Assembly: GCA_030149585.1 (NCBI GenBank)
Contig: JASFBJ010000065.1
Coordinates: 1-13,675 of the forward strand
Length of the DNA: 13,675 nt
Reading direction: 5' to 3'
DNA from: Desulfobacterales bacterium
GTDB lineage: Bacteria > Desulfobacterota > Desulfobacteria > Desulfobacterales > JASFBJ01
In this document: positions 6,241 through 11,775 of the stretch, piece by piece
How positions within the stretch are numbered: position 1 is the first letter of the stretch
Layout: each line of letters begins with the position of its first letter
Translations under genes and position numbers: made by a program
The notes under the pieces: model-generated
What the model was told of the DNA's origin: nothing
Seen by the model: the letters and a program-made list of their open reading frames with translations, nothing else
The model's database searches: none

Positions 6241-6765
6241 TTATTGAACGAAATAGGTAATAATAGTCATGGCAAGAGCTAATCCTGAAAAAAGAAGAAG
6301 AATTGACATGGCCCTAAGTCGGCCACCTCGCCAAACATTATTTTTTATTTCCGAATCAATAGCTGTTTCGAAAAAATCAATGAGGCAGAGTTGCAACTTT
6401 CTACGAGAGCCTGTACTTTTCGCGTATTTATACGCTCGATCAGTCAGGTCATTATATTTTTCTAAACCAAATATTGATTTCTCACGAACCCGGAGGCTAT
6501 CTATTCCAATACAAAAAACAAGGAATGATAAACTTATTGATATAGCTACGTAACATGCTGAACTATTAGGCATTGACTCAAGTTTATCAATGGTTGTTAG
6601 TTGCAACCCAATAAGCGCAGCTGATATCCATAGATATGTTTTTAAATTATTATCTTGGTATACAGGTAATTCTGTAAAATGTTTCTCATATTCTTTTTTT
6701 GCATAATCAAGCAAAAGCTCAATGTTTGAATTATATGCATCTTCATCAAAAAAGACTTTTTCCAT
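6241..6765 (-). CDS. Three-helix membrane protein, possible effector
   Basis: A 174-residue protein with AGGAG six bases before its ATG. An N-terminal soluble helix region (1-42) is followed by membrane segments at about 43-60 (LWISAALIGLQLTTI), 70-89 (CYVAISISLSFLVFCIGI) and 151-172 (AMSILLLFSGLALAMTIITY), with a cytoplasmic helical domain between the second and third (92-148). The layout recalls SLATT-type or other small membrane effectors associated with conflict systems, but I cannot confirm this. A divergent, proline-rich small gene lies 25 bases away on the plus strand within the same cassette, which suggests a two-gene unit. No phage structural role is evident. Confidence 0.8.
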   Translation of the reverse strand: MEKVFFDEDAYNSNIELLLDYAKKEYEKHFTELPVYQDNNLKTYLWISAALIGLQLTTIDKLESMPNSSACYVAISISLSFLVFCIGIDSLRVREKSIFGLEKYNDLTDRAYKYAKSTGSRRKLQLCLIDFFETAIDSEIKNNVWRGGRLRAMSILLLFSGLALAMTIITYFVQ

Positions 6766-6790
6766 TACTTTCTCCTATTAGAGGTAAACT

Positions 6791-6914
6791 GTGGCTGATA
6801 AACCCAAAAAAAAGATAAACCGATATCTCCTCCTCCGCCACCAAAAAAGAACGTGAACAAATTGAACCAATATGGAGAAAGAAGGGTTCTGTTGAGCCAC
6901 TTAAAATAAAATAA
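6791..6914 (+). pseudogene. Proline-rich small protein gene with two frame breaks
   Basis: The start GTG (6791) has AGAGGT upstream. The frame reads VADKPKKK, then breaks in a run of eight A (6806-6813). One extra A would continue DKPISPPPPPK. A second break lies in the six-A run at 6843-6848; one more A would give KKEREQIEPIWRKKGSVEPL and a stop at 6912-6914, just before attC site I. The restored 41-residue product is a plausible short Lys/Pro protein. Both defects are one-base losses in homopolymers, so assembly error is as likely as true decay. It diverges from the membrane protein gene and, unlike most genes here, has the usual orientation relative to attC. Confidence 0.5.
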
Positions 6915-6917
6915 TCT

Positions 6918-7039
6918 ACTAAACAATTACATTCACCTACCCGCTTAACCCTACCGACCATCGGCAGTTACGTGAATAATTTTGCCACGCCTAAGTCTTT
7001 CCTCGGCTGGTTGGCTGTGGGTGATGTTTGACGTTAGGA
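6918..7039 (+). repeat. Integron attC-like site I
   Basis: The left core is slightly off (ACTAAAC, 6918-6924), followed by AATTA and the arm CATTCACCTACCCGC. The right arm GGGTGATG, spacer TTTGAC and core GTTAGGA (7033-7039) follow CTTTCCTCGGCTGGTTGGC, which is shared with site J. The minus-strand open frame at 7034 uses the core for its stop. Confidence 0.72.
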
Positions 7040-7159
7040 TCTACGAAATTTATTGCGACCTAGATCAAAAGAAACAGGCCCGTATATGCGAAGCGAGAGA
7101 TTATTAGTAAACACCCAACAAAGCAAACCGAATACAATATAAAAAAAACTACATAACCT
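7034..7159 (-). other. Candidate small hydrophobic ORF without clear start
   Basis: An open frame encodes CSFFYIVFGLLCWVF followed by a polar basic tail ending GRNKFRRS. Its stop TAA is formed by the core of attC site I, exactly as for the genes at 4579 and 7678. No in-frame ATG or GTG with a ribosome site is visible; an ATG near 7153 is in another frame. It could be a small membrane protein with a disrupted start, or chance. The longer antisense extension over the plus-strand gene is unlikely to be coding. Confidence 0.25.
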
Positions 7160-7190
7160 TTTTATGAACCTTTGATTGGTACAAATCACT

Positions 7191-7553
7191 ATGTCAGGAA
7201 CAATACAACCACCCGACTTAAAAGAATATAGCGTATTCATTGGTCGAATCTCCTCTAATGACGATTTGGCGTTATATCTTAAATCCAAAGGCATATCGGC
7301 CAGCAATCGACACCCGCCAATGGCCGCAGATCTAAGTGTTTTGGAAAAATTAAAAGATTTGCCGCCAATGTACGTTTTCGCTTCGGCGACAGTTCCAGTT
7401 TTAGTTTCAGCGTTGAATGCATACGCCGTAACCCACAAAAAGAAACTGATATTAAAACAAACGGCACAAGGAACCGAACTAGACCTAACCAATTATTCAG
7501 TTGATGAAATAAAAGAACTAGGTGTTTTAGATATATTCGAATTTAAAAAATAA
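7191..7553 (+). CDS. Hypothetical protein, resembles effector-associated EACC1-type
   Basis: A 120-residue protein, MSGTIQPPDLKEYSVFIGRI. Its central hydrophobic helix (FASATVPVLVSALNAYAV, about 72-89), followed by HKKKLILKQTAQGTELDLTN and SVDEIKEL, recalls the pattern of EACC1 effector-associated proteins (helix, R/K-rich turn, strand with dG-x-x-x-x-L, then a short S-x-E-E helix). This is pattern memory, not a search. The ATG has no Shine-Dalgarno sequence; a TTG at 7176 in the same frame is the alternative start. Its stop is nine bases before attC site J, which is the standard cassette orientation and makes it an exception among its neighbours. Confidence 0.6.
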   Translation: MSGTIQPPDLKEYSVFIGRISSNDDLALYLKSKGISASNRHPPMAADLSVLEKLKDLPPMYVFASATVPVLVSALNAYAVTHKKKLILKQTAQGTELDLTNYSVDEIKELGVLDIFEFKK

Positions 7554-7561
7554 AAAAAACA

Positions 7562-7683
7562 TGCTAACAATTACATTCACCCGACCGCTTAGCCCTGCCG
7601 ATCTTCAGCGGCTGCGTGAACAATTTTACCCCACCTAAATCTTTCCTCGGCTGGTTGGCGGCGGGTGATGTAGAACGTTAGCT
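7562..7683 (+). repeat. Integron attC-like site J
   Basis: A textbook layout: left core GCTAAC (7563-7568), 5-base spacer AATTA, arm CATTCACCCG (7574-7583); right arm CGGGTGATG (7662-7670), 6-base spacer TAGAAC, core GTTAGC (7677-7682). The left arm has one extra T, the expected extrahelical base, which orients the site rightward. The core supplies the TAA stop of the minus-strand gene at 7678. Confidence 0.88.
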
Positions 7684-8139
7684 TTTCATTTTTTTGTTAT
7701 ATGAATTTTTGCAATAAGGGGGTAAATATCCCCTTGCTTTCATTATAGCTCGATGGCCAGGTTGTCTCGGTTGCCAATTTCTGTCACTGCATTCAGTTAC
7801 CAACTCATCAAATGCGTTTGACAATGCCCTTAGAGACCGTTCCAACATTTCTATTTTTATGGTATTCATTCCCCCAGACGCAAACGATTCACCACACTTA
7901 ACGCACTGCCATATTTCATATATTTTTTCTTGTTCAGAATGCTGGCATTTTTTGTGATATTCTATTATTTCTTTGTAACCTGAACAATTACTTGAGTCAA
8001 AATGTTTGACATCAAGCCATGTCACTAATCCATTTTGTTCTTCTTCATACGGTTCAACCGTGCATAATTCCAACGTCAGATCGCTGTCGACTGTTTTAAG
8101 TGTTTTTCTGTATATGCAGTTTTTGCAATTATCATGCAT
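7678..8139 (-). CDS. Cys-rich putative zinc-binding protein
   Basis: A 153-residue protein. The N-terminus has CKNCIYR (Cys5, Cys8), with further cysteines at 26 and 52, and a second possible zinc knuckle has C65 with CVKCGESF (79-86). The C-terminal half is helical (IKIEMLERSLRALSNAFDEL) and ends in a basic tail. No named family; small Cys-rich phage proteins of this kind are common in early operons. The ATG at 8139 has AAGG nine bases upstream. Its stop codon lies within the attC site J core. It is the second gene of the leftward operon after the HTH regulator. Confidence 0.75.
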   Translation of the reverse strand: MHDNCKNCIYRKTLKTVDSDLTLELCTVEPYEEEQNGLVTWLDVKHFDSSNCSGYKEIIEYHKKCQHSEQEKIYEIWQCVKCGESFASGGMNTIKIEMLERSLRALSNAFDELVTECSDRNWQPRQPGHRAIMKARGYLPPYCKNSYNKKMKS

Positions 8140-8197
8140 GATAGTATCCTTATGTGCTAATAGCTACAAACGTGTCCCCGGCGTTATCGGTATTACG

Positions 8198-8410
8198 TCA
8201 GAAAATATCATCAAATTCTACACCCATCTTACGAGCGATAAATTCCCTGATCGCATTAGCTTTTTCAGAATTATGCACACCCTGTACACACTGATTTACA
8301 AATTGCCTTGAGCATGAGAAAATAACGCTAATTTTTGAAAAATTATAGCCAGCTAATTGCAGTTTACCTCTTATTCTATCCATTCTTTCTTCTTCTTTTG
8401 TTCTTTTCAT
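8198..8410 (-). CDS. Small helix-turn-helix regulator (Ner/Cro-like)
   Basis: A 70-residue protein, MKRTKEEERMDRIRGKLQLA, with a helix-turn-helix at about 15-45 (GYNFSKISVIFSCSRQFVNQ), a third helix (NSEKANAIREFIARKMG) and the C-terminus VEFDDIF. This resembles Ner-like and Cro-like phage regulators, in which SRQ-x-V-x-x begins the recognition helix. The frame opens further upstream to 8488, but a near-consensus promoter overlaps that part. With transcription starting at or near 8410 the mRNA would be leaderless, as with lambda cI from PRM. It probably represses its own promoter and perhaps the rightward one. No separate full-length CI repressor is visible. Confidence 0.82.
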   Translation of the reverse strand: MKRTKEEERMDRIRGKLQLAGYNFSKISVIFSCSRQFVNQCVQGVHNSEKANAIREFIARKMGVEFDDIF

Positions 8411-8416
8411 ACTTAG

Positions 8417-8445
8417 ACTATAATATGCCATATTCCCATTGTCAA
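8417..8445 (-). promoter_or_regulatory. Leftward early promoter, predicted leaderless
   Basis: On the minus strand TTGACA (8445-8440) and TATAGT (8422-8417) are separated by 17 bases, nearly perfect sigma-70 elements. The predicted start, seven bases beyond the -10, is the A of the regulator's ATG at 8410. Confidence 0.72.
8422..8434. promoter_or_regulatory. Candidate operator dyad in leftward promoter
   Basis: AATATG (8422-8427) and CATATT (8429-8434) form a perfect 6-bp dyad around one base, lying between the -35 and -10 elements. A bound regulator would block the promoter. Related AATAT half-sites occur near 8457 and 8585. The assignment to the HTH protein is inferred. Confidence 0.4.
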
Positions 8446-8573
8446 GTAAAAGATAAAATATGTTTTCACTATGCAATAGGGTGGCCAACGTGGATAATAT
8501 AATTATAGTATTTTATTGTTGACAAAAGCAATCATACTCCTTAACCTATCCTCAACGTAAAATGATAAATTTA

Positions 8574-8601
8574 TTGACCATCAAATATTTTGTGTTATAG
8601 T
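8574..8601 (+). promoter_or_regulatory. Putative rightward early promoter
   Basis: TTGACC (8574-8579) and TATAGT (8596-8601) are 16 bases apart, in an AT-rich intergenic region upstream of the replication genes. Transcription would begin near 8608, giving a leader of about 60 bases before the ATG at 8670. A second TTGACA at 8519-8524 lacks a good -10. Confidence 0.55.
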
Positions 8602-8669
8602 TTATTTAGTCTGTTGATCCGGTTGGCTGCCGGGTAAGATTTGTAAAATAATAATAGAGAGATAAAAAA

Positions 8670-8783
8670 ATGGAACTCAGAGAACCCTTTTCCGGCAGAA
8701 GCCAAACACAGTTAAGCAGTCATTTGCTTTCTCTCCTGTGCTGCCGGAAAAGGGTTTTGTGCGTTTGGTCTAAGTTTGTATGA
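8670..8783 (+). CDS. Short ORF upstream of, and overlapping, the replication gene
   Basis: A 37-codon frame starting MELREPFSGRSQTQLSS, preceded by AGAGAG eight bases upstream. Its TGA stop overlaps the ATG of the replication gene (ATGA, 8780-8783). That gene has no ribosome site of its own, so translation of this ORF may be needed to start it. Most of the ORF is a large inverted repeat (8683-8756), so its protein may matter less than its translation. It could act as a leader peptide that opens the hairpin. The coding status is uncertain. Confidence 0.45.
   Translation: MELREPFSGRSQTQLSSHLLSLLCCRKRVLCVWSKFV
8683..8756 (+). repeat. 16-bp perfect inverted repeat, long hairpin
   Basis: AACCCTTTTCCGGCAG (8683-8698) is matched by CTGCCGGAAAAGGGTT (8741-8756). 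Within the 42-base loop, CACAG (8707-8711) pairs with CTGTG (8736-8740) and AAGCA (8714-8718) with TGCTT (8725-8729), giving one long extended stem. TTGTG follows, a weak U-tract. It may be an attenuator or antitermination-controlled terminator just inside the rightward operon, or a protein-binding cruciform near the origin. Confidence 0.8.
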
Positions 8784-9475
8784 TTAGTTGGGTTGCAATA
8801 GATAAAAAGCTTGCGGAAACGTTTCGTGAAATACGGCGTGAATTCTCAAAAATAGAGGCCATGTACTCACTGTCTCTTGATGAAAATTGCGGCAAAAAGC
8901 GCTCATTAAGGGCTTATTCCAGGATGTGGGGATGGAGTAAAGGTAGGGTGAAAAGATTCATAGAAAATGCTAAAAATAGTGAACCAGCAGTGAACCGGCA
9001 ACGAACCAGCAGTGAACCAGCTTTCTCCTTGATAATATTAGAAAAACAGACACCGTTGAACCAGCAACAGACCAGCGATGAACCAGCAGTGAACCACGAG
9101 TATAAAGAAAAAGAACAAGAACAAGATAAAACACCTTCTGCATCTAAAAAAGAAAATGCAGAAAAAGAAGATTTTTATACATCAAAAAAAGGACGTAAAT
9201 TAAAAAATGATAAGTTGATTTGGTTTTGTCATTTTTGGGCTGCTTTTGATTATAAGCAAGGAAAAGCTGAAGCGGCTGATTCTTGGCTTGATATTAAAAA
9301 ACTTGATCATAACATGGCAATAATAATCTACAAAGCGGCCCAGGTTGAAGCAAAAAGAAGACCAGGACTAAGAGAAAATGGTTCGACCCCTAAAATGGCT
9401 CAAGGGTGGCTTTCCGGGAAAAGATGGGAAGATGAACAAAGCGATAATCAGAAAAACGAAAGTGAGTGGACATAA
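8780..9475 (+). CDS. O-like phage replication initiation protein
   Basis: A 231-residue protein. The N-terminus (ISWVAIDKKLAETFREIRRE, then SLRAYSRMWGWSKGRVKRFI, residues about 41-60) fits the winged-helix DNA-binding domain of phage replication proteins. A low-complexity linker follows (67-107, with SEPAVN and SDEPAVN repeats), which is the translated iteron array, then a Lys/Glu-rich stretch. The C-terminal domain (WFCHFWAAFDYKQGKAEAAD, PKMAQGWLSGKRWED) is like those of helicase-recruiting phage proteins. As with lambda O, it would bind iterons within its own gene and load the helicase encoded 12 bases downstream. The start overlaps the short ORF at 8670-8783 (ATGA). The ends of this gene and the start of the helicase gene are tightly linked. 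Confidence 0.82.
   Translation: MISWVAIDKKLAETFREIRREFSKIEAMYSLSLDENCGKKRSLRAYSRMWGWSKGRVKRFIENAKNSEPAVNRQRTSSEPAFSLIILEKQTPLNQQQTSDEPAVNHEYKEKEQEQDKTPSASKKENAEKEDFYTSKKGRKLKNDKLIWFCHFWAAFDYKQGKAEAADSWLDIKKLDHNMAIIIYKAAQVEAKRRPGLRENGSTPKMAQGWLSGKRWEDEQSDNQKNESEWT
8979..9099. repeat. Phage replication origin: two blocks of four 11-bp iterons
   Basis: The unit is approximately GTGAACCAGCA. Block 1 is four tandem copies at 8979-9022; block 2 is four at 9056-9099. The 33-base spacer equals three repeat lengths, so both blocks are in the same phase and on the same helical face pattern. Two units (9001 and 9067) deviate at their first bases. A purine-rich, A/T-rich stretch follows (9100-9190) and could be the unwinding region. 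Iterons inside the initiator gene are the arrangement of lambdoid origins. Confidence 0.85.
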
Positions 9476-9487
9476 AGGAGAAATAAG

Positions 9488-10708
9488 ATGGAGCAGGCGC
9501 TGATAGGTGCAATCCTTAAAGAAAATAATATTATTCCAGACATAGCACGTATCGTCTCAGTTCGGGACTTTACCGACTTTAAAGCAGCCAGCGCATACCG
9601 GCTGTGTCTAGACCGGTGGCAAACAGGAGAAGTAACGGATATCGTTATAGCATCAAAAATGTTAAAAGTTTTTAGTGGATGGGACGACCCTGGCTGGATT
9701 GCTGAATCAACAGACATAGGATTAGTTTCAAATTGTTTGGGTTACGCCGGTGAAATTGCAGAAAAGTCCAGATTGAAAAGAGTGAAAATAAATTTATCTG
9801 ACGCAATTAATACGGCCATTGATTCAAATGATATCCTTTCCAAAATAGCAGATATAGGAATTAAAGAATCTAGCAAAGAGAACGATGTGACAAGTGCTAA
9901 AGATTGTGTTGATAAATTCTCTATTATGCGAAGAAAAGGCGGCATGAATGGTTTATCAACTGGATACGATTTTCTTGATAAAAAATATATCACTGCTGTT
10001 CCTGGAGATTATTGGGCCATTGGCGCGGCAACATCAGTGGGAAAATCTGCATTCGCTGTAAATATGTTTACAAATTTACTCAACGAAAGTGACGCCAAAA
10101 TTTGTATGATTTCAACCGAAATGACAAATAATCAAATGATGTCTCGGTTGATTGGGTGCCTGACTGATATACCGGCAATTTATATTATTAAAAATGATAT
10201 TCGTGACCAAGCAGATTTAGAAAGAATAGAGATAGCTGAAAACTGGCTTTCTAAGCGTGTTTTTTTTATGTCAGAAAAAACTAGGGAAATATCAGAAATA
10301 GAAGGCATAGTGCGTGGGCTAGATCTTAAAGTTGGGCTGGATGTTATTTTTGTTGATTACTTGCAACATTGTCGATCAAGTAGTTATAAAAAACAATATG
10401 ATATTTTGTCAGATGTTACCGGGCGATTACAAAATTTATCAAAGCAAATTGAATCAACTATTATCGGCATGAATCAATTATCTAATGCAACAGCAAGGGA
10501 TTCAGGTGGAAATTTAGAATTTAAGGGGGCTGGTGATATTGCCGCTGATTGTGATATAGGTATTATTTTGCGTAAAAGTAAAAAAGATCGGTCAATTTTG
10601 AATGCAGAAATAAAGAAGAATCGCCATGGCCCTCTTGGTTGCCAAGTGCTGAAATTTACAAAAAGTTATGCAATTTTAGAAGAAATTTTACATACTGATA
10701 ACTGGTGA
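9488..10708 (+). CDS. dnaB: Replicative DNA helicase, DnaB-like
   Basis: A RecA-fold hexameric helicase that unwinds DNA at the phage fork. The N-terminal DnaB domain (1-110, MEQALIGAILKENNIIPDIA) is followed by a linker and the C-terminal ATPase domain from about 153. It contains NGLSTGYDFLD (154-164), Walker A GAATSVGKSAF (179-189), STEMTNNQM (209-217), Walker B VIFVDYLQ (286-293), a switch region IIGMNQLSNATARDS (325-339), GAGDIAADCD (347-356) and KNRHGPLG (377-384). At 406 residues it is shorter than typical bacterial DnaB but normal for phage versions. A good AGGAG lies eight bases before the ATG. Together with the O-like gene it makes a self-sufficient replication module that would still use host primase and polymerase. 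Confidence 0.94.
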   Translation: MEQALIGAILKENNIIPDIARIVSVRDFTDFKAASAYRLCLDRWQTGEVTDIVIASKMLKVFSGWDDPGWIAESTDIGLVSNCLGYAGEIAEKSRLKRVKINLSDAINTAIDSNDILSKIADIGIKESSKENDVTSAKDCVDKFSIMRRKGGMNGLSTGYDFLDKKYITAVPGDYWAIGAATSVGKSAFAVNMFTNLLNESDAKICMISTEMTNNQMMSRLIGCLTDIPAIYIIKNDIRDQADLERIEIAENWLSKRVFFMSEKTREISEIEGIVRGLDLKVGLDVIFVDYLQHCRSSSYKKQYDILSDVTGRLQNLSKQIESTIIGMNQLSNATARDSGGNLEFKGAGDIAADCDIGIILRKSKKDRSILNAEIKKNRHGPLGCQVLKFTKSYAILEEILHTDNW

Positions 10709-10764
10709 TATTCTCCCATTATGGGAACAGGAAATGTACAAAAACCGTGGAGGAGAATGAAAGC

Positions 10765-10959
10765 ATGAAAACTATATTAAATCACGACAAAATTACTCTT
10801 GAATTAAGTTATTCAGAAGCCCAATGGCTCAAAGAAAGAATGAGGAATTGTGCCGAAAGATATCCTGCCGATGAGCCAGTCGAAGATAAAAAGCACAGGA
10901 TTAATTTCTTTGGACACTTACCTAACACTTTTACAGTAAATGTACAACAACCGAGGTGA
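10765..10959 (+). CDS. Small hypothetical protein between helicase and RusA
   Basis: A 64-residue protein, MKTILNHDKITLELSYSEAQ, with AGGAG eight bases before the ATG at 10765. An open frame from a GTG at 10705 overlaps the helicase stop but lacks a ribosome site. The middle is helical (EAQWLKERMRNCAERYPADE) and the end is basic. No family recognised. It is in the replication operon and is probably a minor early protein. Confidence 0.72.
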   Translation: MKTILNHDKITLELSYSEAQWLKERMRNCAERYPADEPVEDKKHRINFFGHLPNTFTVNVQQPR

Positions 10960-10966
10960 TGAATAA

Positions 10967-11395
10967 ATGATTCTCATAAAAGATTCTATCCCAGGTGATG
11001 CCATAGCAAAAAAAAACTCTCAACGTATTGTATGGGTAAAAAAGCGGCCATCAATAAGACCATCAACGGCGTATGACTTATGGGAGATCCAGGCGCTACA
11101 ATATCTCATAATGCAACGTCATGAGCCAATTGTTAATTATCCGGTAGAACTCCATTTATTCTTCTGGCGTAAAACTAAGAGAAAATTCGACTATGGTAAT
11201 TTGAGTGAAGGTTTACAGGACGTTTTGCAAAAAGCTGGCATAATTGAAGACGACAGTATGAGGCACTTAATTCCAGTGATTGATGGCTGGGGAATAGATA
11301 GGATTAATCCGAGGATTGATTTCACGATTAGAAATGATCGAAGCGAAATCGAAATCGAAAAAGATCAGGTGATGGGCTATAAAAAAGGAGAATAA
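10967..11395 (+). CDS. rusA: RusA-like Holliday junction resolvase
   Basis: RusA family nucleases cut four-way DNA junctions, and in phages they resolve recombination or replication intermediates. The 142-residue product shows an N-terminal beta segment with SIPGDAIAKKNSQRIVW, the strand VELHLFFWRKTKRKF, then the core FDYGNLSEGLQDVLQKAGI (74-92) and IEDDSM (93-98). Asp75, Asn78, Asp85 and Asp95/Asp96 fit the catalytic pattern D-x-D-N...D...DD, but the second Asp is Gly77, a departure from E. coli RusA that may be normal in this phage branch. The last 20 residues are charged and variable. A GAGGTGAT ribosome site precedes the ATG, and the gene overlaps the next by one base (TAATG). Confidence 0.88.
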   Translation: MILIKDSIPGDAIAKKNSQRIVWVKKRPSIRPSTAYDLWEIQALQYLIMQRHEPIVNYPVELHLFFWRKTKRKFDYGNLSEGLQDVLQKAGIIEDDSMRHLIPVIDGWGIDRINPRIDFTIRNDRSEIEIEKDQVMGYKKGE

Positions 11396-11679
11396 TGAAA
11401 TATAAACTTATTGTGGATCTATGGAACGAACAAGCAGACGAATATAACCAATGGGATTCATTGGGGGAGGATAAAAAAATTGATTTTACAATTGCTAGAG
11501 TAAGGAAATTTAGGTTTGAATATGCTACCATGACTGGATTTACCTTGGAAGAAATACAAAAAATGGTAGAGACAATTTATGGCTCGTGTGTGTGGGAGCG
11601 GATAGAACGAAAAATAGGCCGGAATTATGTATCGTGTAGCCCTAATTCTACGGGGGAAGTACATATTTTCGACAAGTAG
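11395..11679 (+). CDS. Hypothetical phage protein downstream of RusA
   Basis: A 94-residue protein (MKYKLIVDLWNEQADEYNQW) starting within the RusA stop (TAATG), with AAGGAG upstream. The N-terminal helix with LWNEQADEYNQWDSLGEDKK is typical of small conserved phage early proteins, but I cannot name the family. Further helices FRFEYATMTGFTLEEIQKMV and VWERIERKIGRNY are followed by a flexible tail. It is probably co-translated with RusA. Function unknown. Confidence 0.78.
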   Translation: MKYKLIVDLWNEQADEYNQWDSLGEDKKIDFTIARVRKFRFEYATMTGFTLEEIQKMVETIYGSCVWERIERKIGRNYVSCSPNSTGEVHIFDK

Positions 11680-11701
11680 CAGAAATAAAGGAGTAGAAGC
11701 C

Positions 11702-11770
11702 ATGAATAAAACTGATAAACAGCAGGGCTACGGCAGATCCAGCGGTCAAGTGGATTTTTTTGTTGTGTGA
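11702..11770 (+). CDS. Micro-ORF related to attC-encoded leader
   Basis: A 22-residue frame, MNKTDKQQGYGRSSGQVDFF, with AAGGAG upstream. It ends TGA six bases before the next ATG, which has no ribosome site. It shares GATAAACAGCAGGGC with the minus-strand micro-ORF at 341-394. Both lie at the left-arm side of an attC-like sequence and directly before a gene, and may be translation-coupling leaders. Confidence 0.5.
   Translation: MNKTDKQQGYGRSSGQVDFFVV
11714..11768 (-). repeat. Reversed attC left-half remnant L
   Basis: GCAGGGC, then AGCGGTCAAGTGGA and GTTGTG, resemble the reverse complement of the left arm and left core of sites B and J (GCAGGGCAAGCGGTCGGGTG...TTGTTAGC). It has an insertion in the middle and a poor core. 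It precedes the gene at 11776. Confidence 0.35.
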
Positions 11771-11775
11771 TTTTT

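Noticed and set aside
6746..6961. Minus-strand 71-codon open frame
   Set aside because: Antisense to the proline-rich gene and attC site I, with no ribosome site.
7034..7492. A 152-codon minus-strand open frame
   Set aside because: It is antisense to the better-composed plus-strand gene at 7191-7553; only its last part (7034-7159) keeps a protein-like composition and is listed separately.
1..7683. The repeated palindromes as a CRISPR array
   Set aside because: Repeats are 119-133 bp, imperfect, separated by whole genes, with no short uniform spacers or cas genes.
8155..8190. GCTAATAGC...GGCGTTATC between the HTH and Cys-rich genes, like a collapsed attC
   Set aside because: Only about 35 bases, no paired arms, cores off consensus; could be chance.
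8411..8488. Upstream extension of the HTH protein
   Set aside because: Overlaps the promoter and lacks ribosome sites; the 8410 start fits the promoter geometry.
8519..8547. Alternative rightward promoter TTGACA at 8519
   Set aside because: No acceptable -10 element at 16-18 bases; the pair at 8574-8601 is better.
8610..8645. GGTTGGCTGCCGGGTAAGAT in the rightward leader resembles the attC right arm
   Set aside because: Similarity is short and gapped, with no core or partner arm.
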